Part shown: one piece after another, positions 47,116-63,461 of the stretch
How the letters are laid out: every line of letters begins with the position of its first letter
Position numbering within the stretch: position 1 is the first letter of the stretch
Assembly (NCBI GenBank): GCA_022661535.1
Contig: JAKULF010000002.1
Coordinates: 496,001-560,000, forward strand
Direction: 5' to 3'
From: Eutypa lata
Taxonomy: Eukaryota; Ascomycota; Sordariomycetes; Xylariales; Diatrypaceae
DNA length: 64,000 nt
Position numbers and translations under genes: made by a program
Notes under the pieces: generated by a model
Databases searched by the model: none
What the model saw: only the letters and a program-made list of their open reading frames with translations
Told to the model about the DNA's origin: nothing

Positions 47116-48549
47116 AAAGGGCAATGTACTTTGATTTTATTTCTCACTAAACTAGTTGGTTACCCTAGTGAGAGGGTTGGCAGGTGGTGCTAAAAGGGGT
47201 TTCACTTTTATGAATGCATATTGGAGTTTCCATCTATATAATAGGTACTTTCTGGCGTGGGAACTAGATACGACTTACCATGATCTATAGACGCATAGGT
47301 GGATATTTGCATGACTCCCCTCGGTGGATGGCGGGTCGTCTTGGACTTATTAGCTGGATTAACAATTATATACTCGAGGGAGAAATGGACTCCTATCACT
47401 CTCCCCTATAATTGGGATGACAACCTTCTTCCTTATTTTCTTGTGCCATGACTCTTGGCGGGAGCATCGTCGCCGTTCGCTGGGAATTAGAGTCATTCAG
47501 AGCATTTAATGCTAAAGTTATAATGATGTTTCATACACATGTAGATCGGGCTTGCTCCTAGAGAAGCAGCAGCTGTTTAACCTATATACTTACTAACTAA
47601 CTGTAACAGTAAGTTCATGTTCTTAAAATGGGCTAATATAGTTCACCATTTGATAACCATATTGCTAATTCTTTGAATCGACGAGGATGCTCTAATGCAC
47701 CAATTGGGTGATGCCATTATTAAGCTACATACCCCTAAATGTGACTTAATGGATAGACGCAAGGGAACGGCTATCACGCGTGATTTGGTTCCCAAAATTG
47801 AGAATGATGTCCTTTGCGCCACTAATATATAGTTACAACCATATTCTCCTTCTATCCGCCACGTTCTCGTTATATTTATATTCTTTGGTTAATGATGTAA
47901 TTGTTTGGGAATATATTGTATGCAACCAACAAGTTCATTGATGAAGTCTATAGTGCCCAGGACATTATGTTTCCATCCTATGCCAGATCAACGCTATTTG
48001 TTGAGGATAATGGGGAGACGCGTTTCTTGGAATAAGGTATGTGGGAAGATTCAAACTGAAAGTGCTACTCTCCCTGGCCATAGCCAAATAGTAGTCATGT
48101 ATGAATATAGAGAACCATTTGTGCCACATATGGGTTTATAAAGATCACTAACATGAGGAACAATTCAATTTCGTAGCTAGAGAACCGAGAGCCGATCGCA
48201 ATTGATGGTGAGGGACACCGCTCTTCGACCGCGTTAGCAATCCCTCTCATTATCGTCAGCAATTAACCCAACATCGGAGTTGATCTGGGGGGTCCTAAGC
48301 GAACCAAAACCCTCAAACCTATTCAACTTGAGTAACGTTTACAAATAATATACCCGATAGAGAAGCCCAAGACTGATGATGAGTGTCCCTGTGGGCCTCT
48401 GTTAGGTAATTGATACCAGCCATATTTCTTGGCAGCCCCTTAGTTGTCCTGACCTCTGTCCCGGCTTTGTAATGGACACTCTCTATTCGATTCACCTCTG
48501 AGAAAGGACAAAATCTCGAAAAGAACGAAAATAACAATAAGCCCAGAAA
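47116..48549. other. Intergenic region, no supported gene
   Basis: 1.4 kb of AT-rich sequence between two plus-strand genes. Only short featureless frames. Confidence 0.55.
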
Positions 48550-49998
48550 ATGTATGCATTCGTGAAAGGGGCCTGCCCGTGGTTGGACGAGCACATCAAG
48601 TCGTGCATTCGAAAGCACGTGCAAGATGTCACCTTCGTCGATGATATTTCCGCTTTGCGACCGGCAGGGGAGGCGGTTTTTCAGCTCTGTAATGGCGAAA
48701 ATCTGGGGAAACACTTCGCTGTTGCGAATGCTGCCGACGCGGGGCTCATCAATGCCTACCCTAACAGCGATGCGCTCGCCCGAAAGGACTGCCTTGCCAG
48801 GGTCGTGGAGTATTGGACGGCCAAAAGACCGGAGAGCATACTCAAGAATCATGTCCCTGTTACTGTCAGGCTATCTCTCGACTACAGCGAGTATGTTGAC
48901 GATGCTCTAGCCGCGGCAGACGATCTCACTTTGCTTTACTCGTTGGAGGATAATGAGGCCAAGGACGCATCGGAGCGCGACTGGTGGATTCTCAAGCCTG
49001 CATTGCTTGATTGCGGCGCTGGGATCCGGATCTTCAGTACCATGGGAGAGCTAGCAGGCCATCTAGAACTCGCCGCCAATTTGAAAGATGAGGATGATGA
49101 ACTGTATGAGGATATTCAGGGATCAGACGAAAAGCTTGGTTCTGATGTGGAAAACTACAAGGACGGCCAACTTGGCGAGTTTTCCCCAAGCTTGTCGTTC
49201 CTTGGTTTGAAGTCCCTCGATGCACTGGTCACCGCTACCGGGAACTTGTCCCTCAATGCAGGCCTAGACAAGATCCGGAAGGATGCTCCTGCTCACCTTT
49301 ACGTGTGCGAGGACACTGGACGCATACTTTCGGCGCAGATACGAGAATTTGTTGCGCAGAGATACATCGTGTCTGTCCCCCCATTAGAGGGCAGGAAATG
49401 GCACATTCGAACATACGTTCTCAGTGTCGGGCGACTGAAAGTCCACGTCTTCCGCGAGATGCTGTGCCTCTTGGCCCTCGAGGACCACAAGCCACCTTGG
49501 GAGAACCCCAGCGCAGGATCGTTCCTGACAAACACGGCACTTCAGGACGAGGACGAATTCGTGGCCAAAGAATCGATGCGCGACTTCTGGGCGGCCCCGG
49601 ACGACCTGCTTCCCGGGGCCTGGAAGAGTCGCATCTTCTATCAGCTATGTGGGATCACCGCGGAGCTGTTCCGCGCAGCGGCTCATACGATGGCGGATAA
49701 ATTCACGACGGTCGATAAGTGCTTTGAGTTGTTCGCCCTTGATTTCCTAGTAGACACGAATGGGAATGCGTGGCTTCTGGAAGCCAATGAGACACCTGCT
49801 TTCTATGAGCACGGGGTAGCCGCTACGATAGCAAAACGTCTTATGGAATCCGTCGTGTGCGTGGCTATGGAACATATGGGCAAAGCTGAGGTTGGGAATC
49901 CTGAGAATTCGACCGTCAGGAATCGAATGTTGGAGGTGCTGGACGAAACCGAGAAGCTTGGGAAGAGCAACATTGCAGAAATCGTGCCCGAGTATTGA
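48550..49998 (+). CDS. Tubulin-tyrosine ligase (TTL) domain protein
   Basis: A single exon of 482 aa. It has the TTL ATP-grasp signature in order: DWWILKPALLDCGAGIRIF (nucleotide-binding strand and loop), FVAQRYI, RKWHIRTYVLSV, a FLTNTALQ segment, and CFELFALDFLVDTNGNAWLLEANETP with the metal-binding Asp and Glu/Asn. The family ligates amino acids to protein C-termini. Fungal members resemble yeast Pby1, linked to P-bodies, more than animal TTL, and their substrates are not settled. An acidic insert (about residues 185-215) interrupts the domain. The N-terminal part has the partially conserved lid region seen in Pby1-like proteins. Start chosen at the first ATG; nothing upstream suggests another exon. 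Confidence 0.85.
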   Translation: MYAFVKGACPWLDEHIKSCIRKHVQDVTFVDDISALRPAGEAVFQLCNGENLGKHFAVANAADAGLINAYPNSDALARKDCLARVVEYWTAKRPESILKNHVPVTVRLSLDYSEYVDDALAAADDLTLLYSLEDNEAKDASERDWWILKPALLDCGAGIRIFSTMGELAGHLELAANLKDEDDELYEDIQGSDEKLGSDVENYKDGQLGEFSPSLSFLGLKSLDALVTATGNLSLNAGLDKIRKDAPAHLYVCEDTGRILSAQIREFVAQRYIVSVPPLEGRKWHIRTYVLSVGRLKVHVFREMLCLLALEDHKPPWENPSAGSFLTNTALQDEDEFVAKESMRDFWAAPDDLLPGAWKSRIFYQLCGITAELFRAAAHTMADKFTTVDKCFELFALDFLVDTNGNAWLLEANETPAFYEHGVAATIAKRLMESVVCVAMEHMGKAEVGNPENSTVRNRMLEVLDETEKLGKSNIAEIVPEY

Positions 49999-50816
49999 AT
50001 ATTCTCGTGGGATAACATCACTGATATAACTGAGTGATATACTTCGCGTCGTTAAATGTTGCCAGGTGGTGTGGACTAGTGTCAGATCGAAAATAAACAA
50101 CAGAATCCGGTGATAAAATCAGATATATTAACGGAGGGGTATGGAACAAGGCTTTGTTTAGCTTATCATGAGCATTGGCGTGAGTCAAAGTCTAAATATC
50201 AACATTGAAACTATAAAGGTTTCTTTGAAATTTAGTTGTTTCAATGGCTTACTAATTAGATCTATATGTACAACCTCATGTTAAACGTATTCTGGGAGGA
50301 ACCCTTCTATCACGCAAAAGGTTACTGCCACATTTTATAACTAATTAACTTACAAATATCTAGGCAGTAGTCGCACATACATTAAAACATACCTTGGAAA
50401 AATTAAAAAGGAGCCATGAGTTAGTGTAGGAATCAGTGTGTACCGGAAATACCTAACTTGAACCTAAGAGCTGCTCTAGTGACCTTATTTTTCTTTCTCC
50501 GGGATCATCAAAATGTACTATATATAAGTCTCACCCAACACATAGCAGCCAGCTCCTAAAATCATTTTCAAGTCCTCTTATCGAGATACACTTTCCACAG
50601 TCAAACCAAGTAGCAACCCATCCTTCGCCGATTTTATCTCGGCATTTCTCTTCATCTTTGTCCTTCATTACTATTGCGACACACGCGTCATCAAAAATCT
50701 TACCTGCTATAAAGACGTCACCACCACCAACACTGCCGGCACCGGCTCCTACACCACCTCGTGTACTCCACGAATAGCGTCTTTATAGCAAATTAACCAC
50801 TACCCTAACCGAAAAT
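49999..50816. other. Intergenic region with a hairpin-forming leader
   Basis: AT-rich 3' region of the TTL gene, then a C/T-rich stretch (50590-50760) that looks like a transcribed leader of the small downstream gene and contains the inverted repeat described separately. Confidence 0.5.
50705..50790. repeat. Perfect 13-bp inverted repeat around a 60-base C-rich loop
   Basis: TGCTATAAAGACG at 50705-50717 is exactly complementary to CGTCTTTATAGCA at 50778-50790. The enclosed 60 bases are C/A-rich and can be read as a short open frame (...GTGSYTTSCTP...) that ends in TAG inside the right arm. It lies 26 bases before the ATG of the small gene. Confidence 0.8.
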
Positions 50817-51017
50817 ATGACGGAAGTTCCCTTAGATTTCGGTGTTCATTTTCCTCTCGCCGTCGCAGGTATGTGCATAGTGCTCATGGTCTTCGTGACC
50901 AACGCGTGCTGGACATTCCGAGAGTTGAAGAATGCCAAGACGGAAGCGTTAGAGCAATGGAAGTTAACCCAAAAATACGAAGAGTTGTCCGACATGGAAG
51001 AGGAAGATCTACTATAA
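50817..51017 (+). CDS. Small single-pass membrane protein, unknown function
   Basis: A 66-codon frame with one strong hydrophobic segment (FPLAVAGMCIVLMVFV, residues 12-27). An amphipathic charged helix follows, then an acidic end (MEEEDLL). The layout resembles small membrane subunits or assembly factors, but I do not recognise the family. Support comes from the clear membrane segment, the helical tail and a pyrimidine-rich leader. A GGTATGTGC inside the frame looks like a splice donor but need not be used. It could still be a chance frame. Confidence 0.5.
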   Translation: MTEVPLDFGVHFPLAVAGMCIVLMVFVTNACWTFRELKNAKTEALEQWKLTQKYEELSDMEEEDLL

Positions 51018-51363
51018 AGTCGACTGTCGCTTCGCATTGCGTTCAAAGGGTTAAGGGCAAAAGGCCACCCGGGAATACTTCAGCTTGTATACTCAATGAC
51101 GAACCGGATCCACCATGCTCACTCAGAGCTAAAGGAAAAAATAGGGGGGAAATGTCCTTCTCAGATGAATGAGAAGGCGAATCATCGGCCGGCCGTCTTT
51201 CTTATAAGGCCAAGCATCCGACTTTCCGAAGCAGTTACAACAGAGGGTATCTACTTGTCCGGGCATTGGGGAGCAAATCCAACCTAATTTATGAGTTATG
51301 GCTATCAACTATTCAACAAACTAAACCATAGCTTCCCAATTCCCGCCCCCAGATTCAATCCCC
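51018..51363. other. Convergent 3' space
   Basis: 345 bases between the stop of the small gene and the stop of the beta-galactosidase gene on the other strand. No coding signal. Confidence 0.5.
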
Positions 51364-56269
<4,906 letters not shown>

Positions 56270-56949
56270 TCACAGAGATGCAGTCGTTACAATGACGACA
56301 ATTGTGGTAGAAGTTGTACTCGGTATGGCTGGGGCCGTCGATATGAATATACTTGTGAAGGTTGAGTCAGCCTGATGAGTGGAACTAGTTGGCGTAGCTG
56401 AGGTAGTTGATGTAGTCGGTGTAGTTGGTGTAGTCGGTGCAGTTGAGGTCAGAGGTGCTGTTGGCCACCAGTCCACAGTTATCGTCGTCCAAGGGGCAAT
56501 TCGACGCTTTGCAAATGCAGGTTCCCTGAGAGCCCTCAGTGGTAGCTCTGTTGGCGCAGATGGAGGATGATCGTCATCAGCGGAGCGAACTAACATAAAT
56601 TAAACGTTAGCGTTGCTGTGCGCTCGGCAGTCTTTGGGGGACGAGTATTAACAAGTATTTAGAACGTACCCTCTGTAGTATCCTTCACTTTTACGCAATA
56701 GAAGTCGCTTTCTTTGACTTTCTGGCAGTCGCCTTCTAGATGCGGATTCATCTTGATGAAAGCTTCAGGGGAGAGGTTAAAGTCCTCGGAGATGGTGAGG
56801 CAGTCATCGCCAGCGACCGCTTGCCACCATTCACCACAGCTGTTGTTGAGTGGTTGGACGTTCTGTGACCTTTCCGGAAGTGGTTGGTCGATAGATGCTG
56901 CTGCCGAAGATGCGGCGGCGAGGAAGAGAAGTGGTTTGTTCAGCAACAT
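56270..56949 (-). CDS. Secreted LysM-domain protein
   Basis: Two exons, 56949-56670 and 56589-56270, give 199 aa. The intron has a GTACGT donor and a GCTAAC branch site 18 bases before the acceptor. Residues 1-19 form a signal peptide (LLFLAAASSAAAS). A single LysM domain covers about residues 38-86: CGEWWQAVAGDDCLTISEDF, then LSPEAFIKMNPHL and DFYCV. It has the paired cysteines common in fungal LysM proteins. Fungal LysM proteins bind chitin oligomers and may shield hyphae or interfere with host recognition. The second exon in this model is a Thr/Pro/Ser-rich tail. A different frame of the same exon is also open and rich in cysteine (see findings), so the C-terminus is uncertain. Confidence 0.78.
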
Positions 56950-58779
56950 GGTGGGGTGCAGTGTAGAGAACTTGTGATGGTGGTATGAATGAAAGAGGGG
57001 AATAGAATGGATGGAGTGTTACAAAAGAGAGAAGGTTTGATGCAACTTAAGTAGAAACTGCGACTTGGTCCAATACCTATTTGCTGGCTGACTACCACAG
57101 CGAAAGAATGGGAGGCTTTGAGGTGTTGTGACCAATAAGTTGAGTAAGTATGACTTGTCCCTGGAAGAATGCTGTAGTCAGGCATTTTCCCGGATGAAAA
57201 TGATCCTCAACCAACATGTTGGTTACAACATTCTCGAAAGCCTCCCTGTTGTGGTATAGTGCTAATTGATGTGATGGCAGGTACCACCCACCCGGTCCTT
57301 TCATATAATCCTATATTTTATCCAATCTTATATGTACATACTCATTCTTGCTAGCTTGCCTAGACATTACAAGAAAAATAGCAGATACCCGGGTATCGTG
57401 GAAATATTGAATTCCACTGTGTATTTGGTTGTTTTCTGTCGATTTACGCAGTGATGGGCTGTATCGTGGCCATGGAGAAGCTCTAGATTATACCTTGAAG
57501 TTCTCGTCCTCACTGCTGCCCTTCGTACCTACATATCGGGTTGCACATGAACTGTGTGCCTTGTGCGACGCTATTCCGAGGCAACCCGGCAAATTAAATG
57601 GTTACATTTAAACAAACTAGCCGAAATTACCATATGAGTGAGCTTCTATTAACATCACGTCTCAGATATATTATGCTAACATTTGCTCTTCCTTTAGTCC
57701 CTTCAATGTTCTCCTGCGGCACAATCAATGTACATAGATGACTTGAGATGAGCGCCTTAATCGCATACTATGCATATTCAACAAATAAAGTGATATTTCC
57801 TACATGACCACTTCACCAATGAACTTCCCAAGGGTAGCATATTTTCTATGACTAATATTCACTCCATGTGATCTACTTGCAAGTTAGACCATTCACCCAA
57901 GATACGCCACGCTATGAAGGTAGTTGAGGATGAATGCTTCTAGCAACCATTATAAAAACACGCCTCATGCTGACCTACAAAATAACACTAAAAATTCCAT
58001 TACGAAAGGCTGCTTATGATGGGAGGAATAAGTGTGAAAACGTCGTCATTGAATTTTGCCGAGCAACCACCTTCAGAATTCGCATAATGCAGATTGGCAG
58101 CCAAATGAGTAAGGTGAGAGACTAGGTACTTGATTAAGACAAGCCGTCTTCATCAAGTAATTGGGTGTGATAGAAATCAAGGAACTGCGGACGCTTGCAT
58201 ATCCTGTACCATGCATCAAGAGATCTGGAGGCTCCAAGATTGTACGAGGTAAAGGAAGCAACTATAAGGATGGGAGTAAGGGGTAATCACATCCTATGCG
58301 ATAGTCCAGGTGGGGCACTTCACAGCGAGCACTATGCAAGTTACCTAGTTAGGGGTGAGCTACACTAAGCGCTTAAGTCTTAGTGCATACCAACCCCCCA
58401 TAGCAGCAGTTGCCTAGTCAACTATACCCTGTAAATTACAGGAAGCTTGGACATTGTCGAAGCTTTTGTCTCCTAAAAAGTTAGAGAGCACGCCAAATTC
58501 CACCCTCACACCATAATACACGCAGACACACACGGAAGTCCAACAGGTAAGGTAGGTAATAATACCAGTAGTATTATTGTAACCACACGTTACGTCTAGC
58601 ACTACTAGGTATTACATCTTCCACGGCTGTTACGCCCTATGACCTATCACCGTAACGGGTAACGGACGTGTTTGGATTAATATTGATTGCCCCGTGTGTG
58701 ATCCCAACGCGAACCGACCGACCAATCGAGTACAATTGATTCATTGATCGATTGGCCGGCCCTGATAGCCTAATACAAG
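56950..58779. other. Divergent intergenic region, no supported gene
   Basis: 1.8 kb between the LysM and kinesin starts. A CCAAT box at 58722-58726 lies 53 bases before the kinesin ATG. Otherwise I see only AT-rich sequence. Confidence 0.5.
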
Positions 58780-61259
58780 ATGTCCGTACGGGTGGTAGCA
58801 CGTATACGACCATTGCTCGAGAGGGAGCTCGAGAAGGACATCATCGTCCATGCCGCCAACAATAGCAGCAGCAGCGAAGATGGCAAGCCTTACAACACGG
58901 TCAAGATCCCGAATCCGAAGAACGAGGCTGAGGAATTCTCCTTCGCGTTCAATGGCGTATACGAGCAGACAACGACACAGGAGACGCTGTTCTCAGCAGA
59001 AGGTAACGCGTCTCCCCTTCCTATCCCTCCTCTAATCCCTATAGCACTACTTTGCATTATCCAGTCATTAGAAGAGACCACTGCCAATGAACACGACTAC
59101 AACCAATGCACACCTAACTCACTCGCTACTTACCTACCGACCCATCTACCTGCCACCCGATCGCTAATCTTCCCAATCAAACAGTGAACCCACACCTCAA
59201 GTCGCTCTTCCAGGGTCTCGACATGACGATCTTCGCATACGGGGTGACAGGGACCGGCAAGACGCACACAATGCGGGGCGGGCTGAAGCTAGCAGACCGA
59301 GGCGTCATCCCCCGACTCCTATCGGGGGTGTTCCGGCGGGCGAAGAAGATCGCGAAGGACACGCACGGCGAGACCGAAGTGGCGGTGGCGCTGTCGTACT
59401 ACGAGATCTACAACGACAAGGTGTTCGACCTGCTCGAGCCGATAGAGAAGCGGACGCCCTCGGGCCTACCGTTACGCGAGGCGGCTAGCGGCCGGACCCA
59501 GGTCGTCGGGCTCTCGGAGCGCGCATGCGGCGACCTACGCGACTTCGAGCAGCTGTACATCGAGGCCAACAACAACCGGGTGACGGCGGCGACGAAGCTG
59601 AACGCGCACAGCTCGCGGAGCCACGCGATCCTACGCGTCAAGGTAACGCAGACGACGGGCGATGCGATCCGGGAGAGCACGGCGTCCGCCATTGACCTGG
59701 CGGGGTCCGAGGACAACCGGCGGACGGACAACGGCAAGGAGAGGTTGGTCGAGTCGGCCGCTATCAACAAGAGCCTGTTCGTGCTGAGCCAGTGCATCGA
59801 TGCGATCTCCCGGGGCGACCGCCGCATCCCCTTCCGCGAGTCCAAGATGACGCGGATCCTGTCGCTCGGCCAGAACAACGGCATCACCATCATGATCCTC
59901 AACCTCGCCCCCATCCGGAGCTACCACCTCGACACCCTCAGTAGTCTGAACGTCAGCTCGAGGGCGAAGCGCATAGAAGTCCGCGAGATCGAGAACGAGG
60001 TCGTGTTCAAGCAACCGCCCCGTACCAACTCGTCGAGCACTGGGTTTGCCCGTCAGCCGCTGCGACCGTTAGCAAATGCGCATAACATCACCTCCGGCAC
60101 GGCAGCTGCGAATGCCAACAAGCCGTCCGACCGGCCGGTTAAGGCGTTCAACGTCTACACCGACCGCTCGAAGCCGGCGGTTGTGAGTGCTCGGCCGGCC
60201 AACACGGCGATCAAGCGGGCATCCTCATCGAAGCGGCCCTCCGACTCCGACGGTGGCAGCAACAGTCGCCCAGCCAAGATCACCCGGCCAGCTGTCTCGA
60301 CATCGAGGATAGCGAAGCTTCAGCAGCAATCCCAATCCCAATCCCAGTCCCAGTCCCAGGCTCAAAAACAGCAGCCTCCATCGATATCCGCCGCAGACAT
60401 CGAAGCGATGGTCGAGAAGAAGGTGCAGGAGATCCTAGCGTCGCGATCAGCGGAGGCAGAGCAGCAACAAACCGCTGCCGCCGCCGCCAGTCCGCAATCC
60501 CCACCCCCTGCCGAAATCAACGAAGCCGTGCAGAGACGTCTGGAGGCGCTAGAACGCCGCATCGAAGACCACGACCGGCAGAACAAGGGCAGTGAGACGC
60601 GGTCATCATCATCGGAAGGCTTCCGCTACCTCCTCCAGGCGCGGCAGCAGAAGGAGCGCGGCGATGACGCCGGTGCGCTGCGCCTGTACGAGATGGCGCT
60701 GCCGTTCTTCCCCGGGCAGATGAAGCTGCTGGGCAAGATCGAGAAGTTGAGAGCGAAGCTTGGTGTGAGCGGTAGCAGCAGTGATGGGCACAACGTCGCG
60801 GTGGAGAAGGAAAAGAAGAAGCCATCTGGAAGGCTGGCTGCTCGTGGGCATCGGTACGAGGAGGAGGAGGATGATTATAATCACGGCGCGGAGGCGGACG
60901 GCGATGAAGCCGACGTCGACGACGAGGACGAGGGCTACGGCGGCAGTAGCGGTAGTGGGAGTGGAAAGGCGCGCCGGAAAGCCAAGGAGAAATCATCTAC
61001 TGCTACTGCTGTGGCAAAGCCGACGGCTGACGACGACGGACTTGCCGCGCGCGCCCTCCTCGATATCGTCAACTCGCTCGACGTCGCCGCCATTATGGGC
61101 CTCCAAGGGTTCGGACCCAAGAAGGCGAGGGATCTCGTCGAGCACGTCGGTGGTAAGGGCGGTGAGAAGATCGCGAGCTTAGCAGAGCTGAGGATGGTGC
61201 CCGGGATGGGCGGTCGGGCTGTCGATCGCGCTTGCGAGGGGCTCCTCGTTCCTAACTAA
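58780..61259 (+). CDS. Kinesin-10 family motor (Kid/KIF22-like) with C-terminal helix-hairpin-helix
   Basis: Two exons, 58780-59002 and 59185-61259, give 765 aa. The 182-bp intron joins FSAEVNPHLKSLF. The motor domain covers residues 1 to about 345. The P-loop is GVTGTGKT (residues 94-101), switch I NAHSSRSHA, switch II IDLAGSE, followed by AINKSLFVLSQCI and FRESKMTRIL. A Ser/Ala/Gln-rich linker contains an SQ repeat (60330-60361). A tetratricopeptide-like helical pair (LQARQQKERGDDAGALRLYEMAL) follows. The C-terminus LDIVNSLDVAAIMGLQGFG, then KKARDLVEH and MVPGMGGRAVDRA, is a helix-hairpin-helix DNA-binding module as in KIF22. Such motors push chromosome arms along spindle microtubules. Many fungi were thought to lack a clear Kid orthologue, so orthology needs a tree. 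An alternative is a diverged kinesin that gained an HhH. Confidence 0.87.
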
Positions 61260-62078
61260 GTAACTGGTTGCATAAGCTTCTGGGAAGGAAGATGAGCCTT
61301 TGGTTGGTCTTTGTCAGTCTCTGGTTTTTAAGCGTGACGACGGCTGATTCTGGGGTATTGTTTCTAAAAAGTTGCATTGCATTGCATTATGCATCAGCAC
61401 GGCGTTTTTATGGATGGGTTTCGGTTGGCTGGCTGGCTGGTTGGGTGGGTTGGGTTTAGGGGGTTATTTCGCATTACACCCGGTGTTGGATCTTTGTTTT
61501 AATTGCATAATTTAAAAGCATAGCTGCGGTGTGCTACTGTTCAAGTCATTCTTTTTATTCATGCTCCTTTGTTGTCTGTTCATAGTCCTTATCGTAAGTT
61601 TGTCCAAGTATCCCATGATATCCCCCTCCCCTAACATAGCTCATAGCCAGCCATCACTACTATCTACTTAGTAATAGTAACATCTTGGTTAAAGGAAGCT
61701 AAGTATATTTAGTGAGGTTGACTGACTACCTAGGTATCTTCGACTATGATGAGAATACTAAATGGAATTGGATGTCAAGATGGTTGCTATTATCAGCTCA
61801 TTTTCACTCTTCACTTATAGTCTAATGTAATCATAACAAAGGGAGCAAAACAGCTTTTATTAAACAACGCAAAACAAAACAAAACAAACAACCCTTCAAA
61901 GGTTAGAAGGACATTGTATATCCCAAGTCTAACGGGTCGGGCCTAAACACCAGCCGGGATTATAGATATAAGAATAATCCATAGCTACCATCCCTGGCTA
62001 CCATAACGCATTTATATTGCATTTGCCTTTTTTCTTTCTTTTTTTTTTTCAAACATCTTACCTTGCCTTACTGACCTT
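61260..62078. other. Convergent intergenic region
   Basis: 3' UTRs of the kinesin and the SprT-like gene, with a GGCTGGCTGGTTGGG repeat at about 61427-61450 and poly-T near 62040. No gene. Confidence 0.55.
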
Positions 62079-62756
62079 TCACATCCGTGTCTGCAACGTG
62101 ACGAACACCCCAGGATCTACATAAGAATCCCAAAAGGCCCAGAGAATCACCCTAATCACAAACAAACCCAGCACGGCAGCGAAAACCCCAGCAGACCCAT
62201 GGTCCCGCCAGAACCGGACGCACGCCCTCCCGGCGTCCCTCGGCATCTGCACCGCCCACAGCCCGGCATACTCGAGCACGACGTACACGGCCAGCACGAG
62301 CAGGCGGTGCAGGGGCTGGTTCGCGGTGTAGATGTTGAAGTCGCGGATGTTGTCGACCATCGGCCGCAGTTCGACGTGCCAGCCCACGGTCGTCTGCAGC
62401 ATGTGGCTCAGCATGACGTGGAACACCTCCCCGTGCTCGTTGCCGCCAAATATGTCGACGGTCTCGTTCGGGCAGCGCTCCCAGTACAGGTGGATGAAGG
62501 AGTGCACGCACTCGTGGTATAGGGCCTCGAGCTGCTCCGCTTTCGTCAGCGTGAATCCGTAGTACCGCCGCGCTAGCGTGATCGTGAGCGGGCGGCTGGT
62601 CCGGTACCCGGCGTTCCTAGCTACTTCGCCGGCTTCGGTTAGGAGGAGGGGGTTGTTGCCGTTGTCGTTGCCGTTCCCGTTCCCGTTATTATCGTTATCG
62701 TTGTTGTTGTTGTTGTCGTTGTTGTTGTTGTCGTTGTTGTTGTTGTCGTTGTTGTT

Positions 62757-62847
<91 letters not shown>

Positions 62848-63461
62848 TTATCCTGATGGATGTTAGGGTCGACCCAAGCCTCCGACGCAGCGATGTCCGT
62901 GACACCTACGAAAGCACAGCGATGCCGCCCCCGGATGCGCCACAGCGAATACGGGTCATGGTCGATGACCTGGAGCCGCACGAACGGCCCCGGGGCTTGG
63001 TCGGCGGCGAGGCGCTGGGCCGCGGACTGCGTGAGCGCGCCCGAGAAGAAGATCGTGTCGAGGCGCAAAAGCAGGAACTCCAGCTGGGGCTGGTTCAGGG
63101 GAGCGCCGTCCGGGGCCGCGCGGTACAGGTCCACGAACTCCTGCCGGGCCTGGAGCTGCCGGTCGCTCCACTGCCCCTCGTCGCCGTCGCCGTAGGTGCC
63201 GAGCTGCAGGTCCTCCAGGTCCCGCGCCCGGTGCGAGTGCAGGGTGAAGTAGTCGGGCTCGCCGATCCGGTCCGGCACCGGCGTGATGCTCCGGTGCAGG
63301 GCGCAGTCGTGCACCTCTTCCGGGCCTGCTGGCGGGTCGACGAAGTGGGCGATTTGCGTGTTCAGGTCGGCGATGGTGGGCTGGAGTCGCCGGTAGTACA
63401 GGTAGAAGATGTAGAACTCCCAGAGGAGGATCAAACACACGGTAAGAACGGTATAGAACAT
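62079..63461 (-). CDS. Membrane-anchored SprT-like zinc metalloprotease candidate with Asp/Asn repeat
   Basis: A single exon of 460 aa. A membrane anchor occupies residues 3-24 (VLTVCLILLWEFYIFYLYY). After 180 soluble residues, a 65-70 residue Asn/Asp tract covers about 203-272. Next comes YHECVHSFIHLYWE with the HExxH motif (H316, E317, H320), then GGNEHGEVFH with a third candidate zinc ligand (H343). HExxH followed by HGxxF about 20 residues later is the SprT-like/Spartan layout. Two hydrophobic segments near 373-395 and 418-440 close the protein. Spartan-type proteases act on DNA-protein crosslinks in the nucleus, so membrane anchoring is unexpected. This may be a separate fungal zincin family using the same fold. 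Function unproven. Confidence 0.72.
62649..62851 (-). repeat. Hexanucleotide (GACAAC)n coding microsatellite
   Basis: On the plus strand the tract reads GTTGTC repeated about 20 times, then GTTGTT variants, with GTTCCC/GTTATC variants at its low-coordinate end. On the coding strand it encodes DN, DNNN and GN repeats without breaking frame. Confidence 0.92.
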
